Shown: positions 26,366-36,196 of the stretch, piece after piece | Position numbering within the stretch: the stretch's first letter is position 1 | Layout of the letters: each line of letters opens with the position of its first letter | Assembly (NCBI GenBank): GCA_002432805.1 | Contig: DJGV01000008.1 | Coordinates: forward strand, 1 to 64,000 | Direction: 5' to 3' | Length of the DNA stretch: 64,000 nt | Source: Fervidobacterium sp. UBA5837 | GTDB lineage: Bacteria > Thermotogota > Thermotogae > Thermotogales > Fervidobacteriaceae | Made by a program: the position numbers and the translations under genes | Notes under the pieces: model-generated | The model's input: only the letters and a program-made list of their open reading frames with translations | Databases searched by the model: none | What the model was told of the DNA's origin: nothing

Positions 26366-27015
26366 TGGCGTCTAAGTGGAAGGAACTTACAAAGGGAATA
26401 ATATCTGAAAATCCAACGTATGTTCAAGTGCTCGGTATGTGTCCTACCCTCGCGACAACGACAAATGCCGAGAATGCATTTGGAATGGGAATCGCAGCAA
26501 CGATTGTTCTCATAATGTCAAACGTCGTCATATCAGCAATCAGGAAGACGGTACCTGAAAAGGTTAGAATGCCTATATTCATTACTGTCATAGCAACACT
26601 GGTTACAATCATAGATTTACTCATGCACGCATACACGTATGACCTCTGGAAAACCCTTGGATTGTTTATTCCACTTATTACCGTTAATTGCATAATAATG
26701 GGTAGAGCCGAGGCATATGCTTCCAAAAATGGGATCTTTGATTCATTTTTGGACGGTCTTGGCATGGGAATAGGATTCACGTTAGGCTTGGTGCTGCTTG
26801 GTAGTATAAGAGAATTACTTGGAAATGGAACGATATTCGGTATAGAGGTATGGGGCAATGCATTCAACATGTTCGCTATGATACTGCCACCTGGAGCTTT
26901 TCTAACGCTCGGACTTTTGTCAGCATTTTTTGCTAGTATATCCATCAGAAAATCAGATAAGGCAAAAAAGATGGCAAGTCAACAACAGGCACAGAAGGCA
27001 GGTGAACAGAGATGA
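26365..27015 (+). CDS. rnfE: Rnf complex membrane subunit RnfE
   Basis: A six-helix membrane protein, homologous to RnfA. Family segments include NPTYVQVLGMCPTLATTT near the N-terminus and TVNCIIMGRAEAYASKN near residue 108, with the conserved membrane Cys pair. ATG 26365 overlaps the rnfG stop. The C-terminus has a short Gln/Lys-rich tail. Confidence 0.95.
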   Translation: MASKWKELTKGIISENPTYVQVLGMCPTLATTTNAENAFGMGIAATIVLIMSNVVISAIRKTVPEKVRMPIFITVIATLVTIIDLLMHAYTYDLWKTLGLFIPLITVNCIIMGRAEAYASKNGIFDSFLDGLGMGIGFTLGLVLLGSIRELLGNGTIFGIEVWGNAFNMFAMILPPGAFLTLGLLSAFFASISIRKSDKAKKMASQQQAQKAGEQR

Positions 27016-27584
27016 AACTTTTTCTGATACTCTTGTCCGCCATGCTTGTAAATAATTACGTGTTTGTAAGATTTCTTGGTATTTGTCCAGCTCTTGGCGT
27101 TTCAAAGAAGACATCTACCGCAGTTGGAATGGGTATAGCAGTTATCTTCGTTTTAGTGATATCATCAGCTTTATCATGGTTATTAGATTTACTATTGATC
27201 GCACTAAACTTGGAGTTTCTCAGAACAATTGTTTTCATACTCGTCATTGCAACATTCGTTCAGTTCGTTGAGGCCTTTTTGAAAAAGACAAATCGTTCTC
27301 TTTACGAAGCAATGGGTATCTATTTGCCACTGATAACGACAAACTGCATAATTTTGGGTATTGCAATATTAAACAGTACTGCTAAATACACATTCATGGA
27401 ATCTATATTCAACGCACTAGGTGCAGGAATGGGTTTTCTAATTGCTCTGATTATCCTCTCTGGAATTAGGGAGAGGTTTGAGCTCTACGATGTACCAAGG
27501 CCATTTCAAAATCTTCCGATTGCTTTAATCACTGCTTCGATATTGTCACTTGCTTTTACAGGATTCCAAGGTATGATAAAGTAA
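27012..27584 (+). CDS. rnfA: Rnf complex membrane subunit RnfA
   Basis: A six-helix membrane protein. NNYVFVRFLGICPALGVSKK at the N-terminus and TTNCIILGIAI near residue 112 are typical and hold the conserved Cys residues at the membrane [2Fe-2S] site. The length is 190 residues. In most rnf operons rnfB follows; here a terminator and then pnp follow instead. Confidence 0.95.
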   Translation: MKLFLILLSAMLVNNYVFVRFLGICPALGVSKKTSTAVGMGIAVIFVLVISSALSWLLDLLLIALNLEFLRTIVFILVIATFVQFVEAFLKKTNRSLYEAMGIYLPLITTNCIILGIAILNSTAKYTFMESIFNALGAGMGFLIALIILSGIRERFELYDVPRPFQNLPIALITASILSLAFTGFQGMIK

Positions 27585-27625
27585 TAGATTGCTGTTTCTT
27601 GATATGTTATTTATCTATTAGAAAG

Positions 27626-27654
27626 AGTTCCAGCTATATGCTGGAACTTTCTTT
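27626..27654 (+). terminator. Terminator of the rnf operon
   Basis: A 9-bp perfect stem AGTTCCAGC/GCTGGAACT (27626-27634 with 27640-27648) has a 5-base loop and is followed by TTCTTTG. It lies 41 bases after rnfA. Confidence 0.8.
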
Positions 27655-27696
27655 GCGCTAACGTGGAACTCAATTGCTGAACTGTTAATGTAAGTG

Positions 27697-27725
27697 TTCA
27701 AATAATCTGTAAAACGTGGTACAAT
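27697..27725 (+). promoter_or_regulatory. Promoter of pnp
   Basis: TTCAAA (27697-27702), a 17-base spacer ending in TGG, then TACAAT (27720-27725) form an extended -10 promoter, 51 bases before the pnp ATG. Confidence 0.6.
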
Positions 27726-27775
27726 AATATGATAATGTTAAGACATGCAGGATATGAAAGGTTGGAGGTGTTGTC

Positions 27776-29854
27776 ATGAAAGAATGGAGAAAGACTCTTT
27801 TTGGAAGAGAAATGATGTTTCAACACGGAAAAGTTGCAAAGCAATCTGCAGGTTCCATCTGGGCAAGATTTGGTGATAGCATCGTTCTTGCAACCGTAAA
27901 TGTATCAGACAATACGGTTGAAGGGATAGATTTTGTACCACTCACAGTAGAGTTCATGGAGAAATTTTATGCAGCTGGAAAGATACCTGGTGGATTTGTA
28001 AAAAGAGAGAATAAACCATCTGAAAGTGGAATACTCTCCTCAAGACTCATAGACAGGCCAATAAGGCCACTTTTTCCAAAGGATTTGAGAAACGAGGTTC
28101 AAGTTATCGTTACTGTTTTATCCGTTGATCCAGATTGTCCAACAGATGTGCTTGGAATAGCTGCTGCTTCGTTAGCACTCAATATATCGAAGATACCTTT
28201 TGATGGTATTGCTGCAGGTGTACAAGTCGGGTATGTCGATGGAGAATTCGTAGTTTTTCCAACAACAGAGCAATTGGAGAGAAGCAAGATAGATATAGTT
28301 GTTGCTGGAACAAAAGATGCGATAACGATGGTTGAAGGGGAAGCAAAAGAAGTTACAGAGGAAGAAATGCTTAAAGCACTCATGACGGCACACGCAGCAA
28401 TAAAGGAAATTGTAGCATTTGAGGAAGAAATACTCGCAGAGTTCAGCGTTGAAAAGATGCCTCTTCCAGCACCAAAGTACGATGTTGAATTAGTTGAGAA
28501 GTTCGCACAATACGTTGATTTGAACGAACTCGAGAAGAGGGTTTTCATCCGTGGAAAGCAAGAACGTTCTGAAATGGCTGACGACTATTACGAGAGTATT
28601 GTCGAGAAATTCTTTGAGGAAAATGGAGTAACTGAAGAACATAGGAAAGAATACGAAATACCGCTGAAAGAAAAGTACGATGACCTTTCAAAGTCTTTGA
28701 TGAGAAAGATCATTGTTGAAAGAGGTATGAGGGCAGACGGTAGAGGTCCCAAAGACATTCGACCAATAACTTGTGAGGTCGGGCTTCTCCCAAGGGCACA
28801 TGGTTCTTCACTCTTTACGCGTGGTGAGACACAAAGCCTTGGTATCGTCACGCTCGGTTCTCAATCCGAAGAGCAGATAATTGACACACTTATTGAGGAA
28901 GGTACGAAGAGATTCATATTACATTACAACTTCCCACCGTTTTCAACAGGTGAGGTAAAACCATTACGTGGACCTGGCAGAAGAGAAATAGGCCATGGAC
29001 ACTTAGCAGAGAGGGCAGTAAAGGCAATCATTCCACCTGAAGATGAATTCCCTTACGTAATTCGTGTTGTATCGGAAATCCTTGAGTCTAACGGTTCTTC
29101 TTCCATGGCCACTGTATGTTCCGCATCTTTAGCGCTCATGGACGCGGGAGTACCTGTCAAGAAACACGTTGCCGGTGTGGCGATGGGATTGATCGTAGAA
29201 GGTGACAAAGGAGTAGTGCTAACAGATATATTAGGCTTGGAAGACCATTGGGGAGATATGGACTTCAAAGTGGCAGGCACGAAAGATGGCATCACTGCTT
29301 TCCAGATGGACTGTAAGGTTTCAGGTGTCAGCGAGGAGCTCTTAAGAACGGCATTGATTCAAGCAAGAGAAGCACGTGCATTTATACTTGGAAAATTATA
29401 CGAGACGATATCAGAATCACGCAAGACCTTGTCACCTTATGCACCAAGAATCAGTTGGTTCTACATAGACCCTGCAAAATCTGGTGAATTAATTGGACCT
29501 GGTGGCAGAAACATCAAAGGTATCACGAAGATGTTCAACGTTGATATATCATTAAACGACGAGAATGGAAAAGTGACTGTCAGCGGTGTCGATGCAGAAA
29601 AAGTTGAAGAGGCACTTGAGTACATAAAGAATATGTTCAAAGACGTTTCCATCGGAGATGTGTACAATGGGAAAGTCACCCGCGTTGAGAATTACGGTAT
29701 ATTTGTCGAAATTGCACCGGGTAAATCTGCTCTCGTTCACTCAAGCAAATTGGGCAACGTTAAACCCAATTCATTCAAGATCGGTGACAGAGTAAAAGTG
29801 GAAGTAACGAACATCGATGAAGCAGGCAGACTGCAGTGTAGGAGAGTGGAATGA
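27776..29854 (+). CDS. pnp: Polyribonucleotide nucleotidyltransferase (PNPase)
   Basis: A phosphorolytic 3'-5' exoribonuclease. Two RNase PH domains (about 1-230 and 310-545) flank an alpha-helical linker. FTRGETQSL and the second PH core with GPGRREIGHGHLAERA are catalytic-region hallmarks. KH (IGPGGRNIKGI near 566) and S1 (YNGKVTRVENYGIFVE near 625) RNA-binding domains close the chain. The length of 692 residues is normal. GGAGGTGTTGTC precedes ATG 27776. The stop abuts the next ATG without a gap. Confidence 0.97.
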   Translation: MKEWRKTLFGREMMFQHGKVAKQSAGSIWARFGDSIVLATVNVSDNTVEGIDFVPLTVEFMEKFYAAGKIPGGFVKRENKPSESGILSSRLIDRPIRPLFPKDLRNEVQVIVTVLSVDPDCPTDVLGIAAASLALNISKIPFDGIAAGVQVGYVDGEFVVFPTTEQLERSKIDIVVAGTKDAITMVEGEAKEVTEEEMLKALMTAHAAIKEIVAFEEEILAEFSVEKMPLPAPKYDVELVEKFAQYVDLNELEKRVFIRGKQERSEMADDYYESIVEKFFEENGVTEEHRKEYEIPLKEKYDDLSKSLMRKIIVERGMRADGRGPKDIRPITCEVGLLPRAHGSSLFTRGETQSLGIVTLGSQSEEQIIDTLIEEGTKRFILHYNFPPFSTGEVKPLRGPGRREIGHGHLAERAVKAIIPPEDEFPYVIRVVSEILESNGSSSMATVCSASLALMDAGVPVKKHVAGVAMGLIVEGDKGVVLTDILGLEDHWGDMDFKVAGTKDGITAFQMDCKVSGVSEELLRTALIQAREARAFILGKLYETISESRKTLSPYAPRISWFYIDPAKSGELIGPGGRNIKGITKMFNVDISLNDENGKVTVSGVDAEKVEEALEYIKNMFKDVSIGDVYNGKVTRVENYGIFVEIAPGKSALVHSSKLGNVKPNSFKIGDRVKVEVTNIDEAGRLQCRRVE

Positions 29855-31078
29855 ATGTTGCAGCAGCTTGCGGAAAATATATACTACTATGAAATACCAG
29901 GTATTCGTTCGGTGACAATTGCATTTATCGTTGGTAGTGGCCCGGTTTATGAACCGGACCATTTACTTGGAATATCACATTTCATAGAACATACGGCATT
30001 CAGAAAGACGAAAAAGAGAACATTGAGGCAGATCAAACTACCCATAGAGCAAGTAGGAGGTATACTAAACGCCTGGACAGACAAAGAAAGTACGGTTTAC
30101 TATGCTAAAGTACCATCAACGTTTTTTAAAATAGCATTCGACATCTTGAAGGACATGGTCTTTGAACCAGACTTCTTGGAGAAGAACGTGGAACTTGAAA
30201 GAAAGATAATTTTGCAAGAATATTATGCGGAAAAGGAAATTCCGGAGCAAAGACTGTTCAATTTGTTCTTCGAAAAACTGATCGATGGCCCACACTCAAA
30301 GTCAACAATTGGTACAGAGGAAAGCATAAGAAGGATTTCAAAAGAGGATCTGGATAGTTTTCATGCCGAGATGTATTCCCCATATAACGTAAAGCTGATC
30401 ATAGCCGGTAACGTGAATTCGGAAGATATGAAGATCCTAACATCGCTCAACCTCGATGAAGGGGCAAAAACGGCTAAACACGTTTCACAACTTAAAGAAG
30501 GTATAGTTTGTGATAAATTCGAAGAAAGTCAGCAAGTGCATTTCCTTTTCTCTCATAATGGATTACCTTTATCAAACGAAGATGTATTGTATCCAAGTAT
30601 GGTGTTGAACACATTACTTGGTAGTGGAATGAGTTCGTTGCTCTTTGAAAAGATACGAGAGAAGAAGGGATTCGTGTATGACATATCAACAAATAATATC
30701 CAATCCAAAGAATGGGGTGTATTTTCTGTCTACGCAGCAACATCTAAAGAAAACACAGAGAAACTCATTAAAGAGCTCTTCAATTTATTCAGAAATTTCA
30801 AATTAACGAAGAAACTTTTCGACTACGGTAAGAAACGTTTGCTTGGTAGCCTTGAACTTGTTACCGAAAGCACTTCAGCGCTTACTTCTCTTTACATTCA
30901 GTACGTAGCAAATGAACTGCCAGTTAGAACCATAGATGATATAATTGAAAGGGTAAAGAGTGTAACGGAAGCGCGAGTGATGGATGCGTTCGAAATGATG
31001 ATAAAAGGTCAATGGTCACTTGCCTATGTGACTCCAGATGATGAACTCAAGATAGAAAATAATGATATACGTGTATGA
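29855..31078 (+). CDS. M16-family zinc protease (insulinase/processing-peptidase-like)
   Basis: The inverted zinc motif HxxEH reads HFIEH near residue 44, with the third ligand Glu downstream in the LQEYYAE region near 120. The C-terminal half keeps the REKKGFVYDI element seen in processing-peptidase homologs. The length of 407 residues fits a single two-domain subunit. It starts immediately after the pnp stop; the pnp-M16 pair is common in bacteria. The substrate is unknown. Confidence 0.9.
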   Translation: MLQQLAENIYYYEIPGIRSVTIAFIVGSGPVYEPDHLLGISHFIEHTAFRKTKKRTLRQIKLPIEQVGGILNAWTDKESTVYYAKVPSTFFKIAFDILKDMVFEPDFLEKNVELERKIILQEYYAEKEIPEQRLFNLFFEKLIDGPHSKSTIGTEESIRRISKEDLDSFHAEMYSPYNVKLIIAGNVNSEDMKILTSLNLDEGAKTAKHVSQLKEGIVCDKFEESQQVHFLFSHNGLPLSNEDVLYPSMVLNTLLGSGMSSLLFEKIREKKGFVYDISTNNIQSKEWGVFSVYAATSKENTEKLIKELFNLFRNFKLTKKLFDYGKKRLLGSLELVTESTSALTSLYIQYVANELPVRTIDDIIERVKSVTEARVMDAFEMMIKGQWSLAYVTPDDELKIENNDIRV

Positions 31079-31134
31079 TGACAAACTCTAAGAAAAGACG
31101 AATCACGTGAATTAGAATCAGGAGGTGTAAGAGA

Positions 31135-32523
31135 ATGCAAGAATTGACAAAGAGAAATTTTGACTTACTAACGCCTAAGCAAATTGTTGAAGAATTAGAC
31201 AAGTATATAATTGGACAAGATGATGCAAAAAAGGCAGTTGCCATAGCGATAAGAAATCGAATAAGAAGGCAACGGCTATCGGATGAATGGAGAAAAGAAG
31301 TGACTCCAAAGAATATTCTCCTCATTGGACCAACAGGAGTTGGAAAGACCGAAATAGCAAGGAGACTTGCACAACTTTCTGGATCACCATTTCTGAAAGT
31401 TGAAGCCACAAAGTTTACTGAGGTTGGATACGTAGGAAAGAATGTTGATTCAATGGTCAGAGACTTGGCTGAAATTGCTGTTAACATGGTAAAGCAAGAA
31501 AAGATAAAGGAAGTTGAGTACAAAGTAAAGGATCTTGTAAATGAAAGAATACTCGATGCAATGCTGCCATCAGGAAAGCAAAGTGTACCTTTTGCAAATA
31601 TATTTGGCTTTCAACCACAACAAGAGCAACATGAAGATCAAGATACGAAAAGAAGGCGGACAGAGTTACGTGAAAAACTAAAAAACGGTGAATTGGAAGA
31701 TATGGAGATAGAGTTGGATATAGAAATATCCCAACCTGGTGTTGGATTCATAGGTGTTCCAGATATGGAAGACATGGGAATCGATTTCTCACAAGTACTT
31801 GGTAACATGTTACCGAAAAAGACCAAGAAGCGTAGAATGAAAATCTCGGAAGCGAGAAGAATTCTAACACCCATAGAATCTGAAAAACTCGTAGATATGG
31901 ATGAGGTAATTCAAAAGGCACTCTCACTCGCTCAAGAGAGAGGAATCATATTCATTGATGAGTTGGATAAAATAGCTGGTGGAGATCAATCTCACGGGCC
32001 AGATGTCTCAAGGCAAGGTGTACAAAGAGATTTATTGCCTATAATCGAAGGTACAACAGTTACAACAAAATATGGACCAGTAAAGACCGACTTCATGCTT
32101 TTCATCGGTGCCGGTGCATTTCACATGACAAAGCCAACAGACTTGATCCCTGAATTGCAAGGTAGATTTCCTATAAGAGTTGAGCTTGAACCATTGAGAA
32201 AAGAAGATTTCGTGCGTATTTTGACGGAACCAGAAAATGCACTCATAAAGCAGTATAAAGCCCTTTTGTATAGTGACGGAATTGAGCTTGATTTTACACC
32301 CGATGCTATAGATGAAATTGCGCAAACTGCATATCAACTCAACGAAAAGATCGAAAATATTGGTGCTAGGAGACTATACACAGTTGTTGAAAAGCTCCTC
32401 GAAGATATCATGTTTGAGGCACCTGATATAGAAGAAAAGAAAGTTGTGATCGATAAATCATTTGTGATCAATAAGTTAGGTCATATAACAAGCGACGAAA
32501 ATTTGTCTTCTTATATCCTCTAA
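31135..32523 (+). CDS. hslU: ATP-dependent protease ATPase subunit HslU
   Basis: An AAA+ unfoldase of the HslUV protease. Walker A GPTGVGKTE lies near residue 64, the pore motif GYVGKN follows, then a long I domain (about 110-240), Walker B IIFIDELDK and sensor 2 GARRLYTV. The chain ends LSSYIL, the type of C-terminal tail that docks into HslV. AGGAGGTGTAAG precedes ATG 31135. The usual partner hslV is not adjacent and not in the window. Confidence 0.95.
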   Translation: MQELTKRNFDLLTPKQIVEELDKYIIGQDDAKKAVAIAIRNRIRRQRLSDEWRKEVTPKNILLIGPTGVGKTEIARRLAQLSGSPFLKVEATKFTEVGYVGKNVDSMVRDLAEIAVNMVKQEKIKEVEYKVKDLVNERILDAMLPSGKQSVPFANIFGFQPQQEQHEDQDTKRRRTELREKLKNGELEDMEIELDIEISQPGVGFIGVPDMEDMGIDFSQVLGNMLPKKTKKRRMKISEARRILTPIESEKLVDMDEVIQKALSLAQERGIIFIDELDKIAGGDQSHGPDVSRQGVQRDLLPIIEGTTVTTKYGPVKTDFMLFIGAGAFHMTKPTDLIPELQGRFPIRVELEPLRKEDFVRILTEPENALIKQYKALLYSDGIELDFTPDAIDEIAQTAYQLNEKIENIGARRLYTVVEKLLEDIMFEAPDIEEKKVVIDKSFVINKLGHITSDENLSSYIL

Positions 32524-32529
32524 TGGTAG

Positions 32530-32577
32530 AGCCTCGAACTCTCTTTTCAAAAAAGACGAGTTAGGGGCTTTATTTTC
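32530..32577 (+). terminator. Terminator after hslU
   Basis: A 12-position stem (32530-32541 with 32558-32569, AGCC..AACTC against GAGTT..GGCT, one mismatch) is followed by TTATTTTC. It begins seven bases after the hslU stop. Confidence 0.8.
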
Positions 32578-32657
32578 TGCATTTGTCTGTGCATTTGTTA
32601 GCAGTACAAACAATATATCTCAAAATCTCAAAACATGACACTTGGGGGTGATGGTCT

Positions 32658-33968
32658 GTGACGCAGCTCGGAAAGAAGAGATTCAAAGAGAGCATGCTCG
32701 GTTATCTCTTTTTACTTCCAGCGCTGGTGATCTTGGCCATATTTACATTCTGGCCGGTTGGTTTCTCGTTCGTACTTAGTTTTTTCAAATGGGATTTTAG
32801 AAATATGAATAACCCTTACTTCTACGGATTCGGAAACTACAAAGAAATTCTGAAATTCGATTATCCCATGGAATTCCCATTTTACAAAGGACTCTTCTAC
32901 AGTATCCTCTACATGACTATTGCTTTGTTCATACTCTTTTCTGTATCTCAGATGGTTTCTGTCATTAGGAAGAGGAAGACAAGTCTTGTAGATATGGTTC
33001 CTCTCATCGTTGTGGTTGCCTATTTCGTTTTCAGAAATCATATTTCATTCACACTGTCCATTATCTCACCAATCATTCTACTCTTATTTGTGTTCGTGGC
33101 CTTGAAGAGGAATATATTTGATACAAAGATGATAAAGGAACATGGCTGGATAAGCTTCTTTGTATGGCTTGTCTCGTATGTTCTGATCGAGTTCCAATTT
33201 CCTTCATTGATAAATGGAAAGAGCTATGGAATCATAGATTACTTCTTGGATGCCTCTGAGAAGAATCTCTTTTTCAAAGCACTAACGAATACGACATATT
33301 ACGTTATTCTCACTGTTCCAATTGGTATCACGCTTTCACTCTTGATAGCATTACTTTTGAATAATAACGTAAGGCTCAAGGCGTTTTTTAGAACTTCCTT
33401 CTTTATTCCATTTGTAACTTCCACAGTTGCCGTAGGCCTTATTTGGAAATGGATATTCAACGATGATGTAGGATTGCTCAACTATCTTCTCACAGCAATT
33501 GGATTACAGCCGGTCAGGTGGTTGAAGGACGCAAAATGGACAATACCAACGGTCAGCATAGTCTCTATATGGAAGAGTGTTGGCTACAATGCCATGATAT
33601 TCTTAGCTGGACTCCAGAGCATAGATACTTTTTACTACGAGGCTGCTGAAGTTGATGGTGCAAATAGCTTCCAGAAATTTACAAAAATAACATGGCCTCT
33701 CCTATCACCGACTACTTTCTTCTTATTAATCGTTTCAGTTATCGGCTCGTTTAAAGTCTTCCAAGAAGTATTCATTTTGTACGAAGGACTTCCTGGACCA
33801 TATGGAAACAGTGGAATGACGATGGTCTATTATGTTTTTGACCTTTTCTATAGACAACAAAGAATGGGAATAGCAAGTGCAGCTGCATATCTATTGTTCT
33901 TGGTTATATTAGTCTTTACGTTTGTTCAGTATCGCGTTGGTGATAAAGTCGTCGAATACGTCAGTTGA
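32658..33968 (+). CDS. Sugar-type ABC transporter permease (MalF-like) with an inserted membrane domain
   Basis: The MalF-like core is recognisable: the N-terminal helix LFLLPALVILAIF, the core from about residue 205 (FFKALTNTTYYVI onward), and the EAA loop EAAEVDGANSFQKFTKITWP near 325. Between about residues 70 and 203 lies an insertion with some four hydrophobic segments, absent from a usual permease of about 290-300 residues. Total 436. The start is GTG 32658 after GGGGGTGATGG. It is followed 21 bases later by a MalG-like partner that also has an insertion. No binding protein or ATPase is adjacent. The substrate is unknown; carbohydrate is the family default. Confidence 0.85.
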   Translation: MTQLGKKRFKESMLGYLFLLPALVILAIFTFWPVGFSFVLSFFKWDFRNMNNPYFYGFGNYKEILKFDYPMEFPFYKGLFYSILYMTIALFILFSVSQMVSVIRKRKTSLVDMVPLIVVVAYFVFRNHISFTLSIISPIILLLFVFVALKRNIFDTKMIKEHGWISFFVWLVSYVLIEFQFPSLINGKSYGIIDYFLDASEKNLFFKALTNTTYYVILTVPIGITLSLLIALLLNNNVRLKAFFRTSFFIPFVTSTVAVGLIWKWIFNDDVGLLNYLLTAIGLQPVRWLKDAKWTIPTVSIVSIWKSVGYNAMIFLAGLQSIDTFYYEAAEVDGANSFQKFTKITWPLLSPTTFFLLIVSVIGSFKVFQEVFILYEGLPGPYGNSGMTMVYYVFDLFYRQQRMGIASAAAYLLFLVILVFTFVQYRVGDKVVEYVS

Positions 33969-33989
33969 CCTGATTGAGGGGGATAAAAT

Positions 33990-36143
33990 ATGCGAGAATT
34001 GAGAAAAACAATTGTATACATATTGCTCTCCATCGGTGCAATAGTAATGTTAGCTCCATTTGCATGGATGTTGGTAACATCTTTCAAATTACCATCCGAA
34101 GTAAACACTTGGCCGCCTAAGTGGACCAGCAGGTCTTTTGCTACGAGTAGAGAGATAAAAGTTATTCCATCTACGGGGATGGCAACGACTGTAAAGGGTC
34201 TCAGCTTGAGAGAGGCGCTGAGCTTTGTTGCCAAGAAATCCGTTGGATTAAATTTATCTGTAAACGATGATCCATTTTACAGAGGTGAGTTCACGATTCC
34301 TACAAAGGGGGCAAAATATACTCCATCTGCCAATCTGGGTGAGTTCGATGCGTTTGTGAATTCTCTAACGATACCGATTGAAGTTGACAAAGAGACACCT
34401 GAGAGGTTTTTTGAAGAAGTTTATCTATACTACATAAATGGTTCTTCTCCATTTTTCAAAAGGGATGAATTTACGAGCAACATTTTGGGTAATGTCGATA
34501 ATCTCTTAAGCACCATAGACATGATATCAACTTATGGAATTGATAGAATTGAAGATCAGAGCGAGAAAGAGAGCTTTCAAAATTTCTTAAGTGAAAAGGT
34601 CAAGCAGCTAACAGAAATACGCCCAAAATTTGAGAAATTCAAAATTGGATTAGAGCTTGTATTATCAAACGATGAAATCAGCGAGATTGCAAAGTTGCTT
34701 GATACAGTTGAACTCTTGTATCCTGGCCAAAATGAGGTCAGTGAGAACTATAATACGGGTGTTCAGAACACGTTGTTGAACATTAAAAAGAACGTGGATT
34801 TCTTCTTGAAAGTAAATACCTATTTTTCTAGTATTCAGAACAACGTAGTGGATAAAGACGTAAAGGCCGTGCCGATGAGTAAAGATGAAAAGGTCAACAC
34901 ACTACTGGAACGTACAAAAGACTTCAGAGACTTCAATGAAATCAAAGAACTAACAACTAAAGTGGAACTAAACACTCTCGGTGAAGAGCTTGCCAAGAAA
35001 CTAGACGATGAAGTAGTTGAAAGGTACAAGATCTCAAGTTTAGATCTGTCAAATTTGAAAAGCCTTATCAGCTCTTTCATAAATCTTGGATTAGAGAACA
35101 ATTTACCTGTGAGGGATTTGTTGAACGTATCTTTCGATGAATTTTCAAGAAAGCTTGAAGAATCTGCCGGTATGAGTCTCACATACATATCTGTAAAATC
35201 AAAACTGGATAGTTTCAAAGAAAGTGTTGACAATGCTGCTGAGCTTTTTAGAGATGTTGCAATAAACACGCTCGAATTTCAAGACTTTAGGAGCATTTAC
35301 GAGAGTGTCAATTATGCCTGGAAAATTATCGAGGCACCTTCCTTTGTCAAAGAAGTTATAGTTAAAGAGGGGAAAAACGTTGAGATCATTATGGATGGTG
35401 TGAGTCCGATATATTTCATCGACGATAATATCAAGACGTTAAGTTTGAAATTTACAGCATCAGATGTAGTTAAGAACGTATTTCAAAACTACGTACTTGC
35501 ATGGCAAGCTGCACCATTTGGAATATACTATGTGAATACTATATTTGTAGCAGTTGTCACAACGTTACTGGAAATAGTGATATCTGCAATGGCAGCATAT
35601 GCGTTTTCTTGGATGAGTTTCCCAGGCAGAGACTTATTATTCAGCATATTCCTCGCAACTATGATGGTGCCTGGTGAGGTTCTGCTCGTACCTAATTTCA
35701 TCACGATAACAAAATTTGGATGGATTGATACATACTACGCACTCATTGTGCCTTGGGTTGTGAGTGTGTTTTCAATATTCCTCATGAAGCAGCATTTCAT
35801 GAGTATTCCTACAGAATTATTCGATGCTGCAAGGATAGATGGTTGTTCTCACTGGCGATATCTATGGCAAGTTGTAATGCCACTGAGCAGGCCTGTAGTC
35901 ATCACAACCGCACTACTGAAGTTCGTCGGTAGTTGGAACTCTTTCCTCTGGGTGTTGATAGTCACAAACGATCCAAAATACAGAACACTTACAGTTGGAC
36001 TTCAAGCGTTCAGCTCAGATGTAGGAACTTTGTACAATTTACTCATGGCAGCAGCTACATTCACTATACTGCCTGTTGTTATCATCTTCTTATTTACTCA
36101 AAGGTACTTTGTGAGAGGTATAGCAAGAACCGGGTTGAAGTAA
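33990..36143 (+). CDS. Sugar-type ABC transporter permease (MalG-like) with a large extracytoplasmic insertion
   Basis: The first helix (about 8-30) and the usual TSFKLPSEVNTWPPKW stretch end at residue 45. The normal MalG sequence resumes near 498 with FQNYVLAWQAAPFGIYYVNT and continues through the EAA-type loop (DAARIDGCSHWRYLWQVVMP) to the end. The roughly 450 residues between are charged, mostly helical with long heptad-like stretches, flanked by strand-rich ends, and should lie outside the membrane. Typical MalG proteins have about 280 residues; this one has 717. No frameshift is visible. AGGGGGATAAA precedes ATG 33990. Confidence 0.85.
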   Translation: MRELRKTIVYILLSIGAIVMLAPFAWMLVTSFKLPSEVNTWPPKWTSRSFATSREIKVIPSTGMATTVKGLSLREALSFVAKKSVGLNLSVNDDPFYRGEFTIPTKGAKYTPSANLGEFDAFVNSLTIPIEVDKETPERFFEEVYLYYINGSSPFFKRDEFTSNILGNVDNLLSTIDMISTYGIDRIEDQSEKESFQNFLSEKVKQLTEIRPKFEKFKIGLELVLSNDEISEIAKLLDTVELLYPGQNEVSENYNTGVQNTLLNIKKNVDFFLKVNTYFSSIQNNVVDKDVKAVPMSKDEKVNTLLERTKDFRDFNEIKELTTKVELNTLGEELAKKLDDEVVERYKISSLDLSNLKSLISSFINLGLENNLPVRDLLNVSFDEFSRKLEESAGMSLTYISVKSKLDSFKESVDNAAELFRDVAINTLEFQDFRSIYESVNYAWKIIEAPSFVKEVIVKEGKNVEIIMDGVSPIYFIDDNIKTLSLKFTASDVVKNVFQNYVLAWQAAPFGIYYVNTIFVAVVTTLLEIVISAMAAYAFSWMSFPGRDLLFSIFLATMMVPGEVLLVPNFITITKFGWIDTYYALIVPWVVSVFSIFLMKQHFMSIPTELFDAARIDGCSHWRYLWQVVMPLSRPVVITTALLKFVGSWNSFLWVLIVTNDPKYRTLTVGLQAFSSDVGTLYNLLMAAATFTILPVVIIFLFTQRYFVRGIARTGLK

Positions 36144-36196
36144 TTGGTCTTAAAATTTCTGAAATGACGTGGTCAAAGATATCACAATTTGAATAG

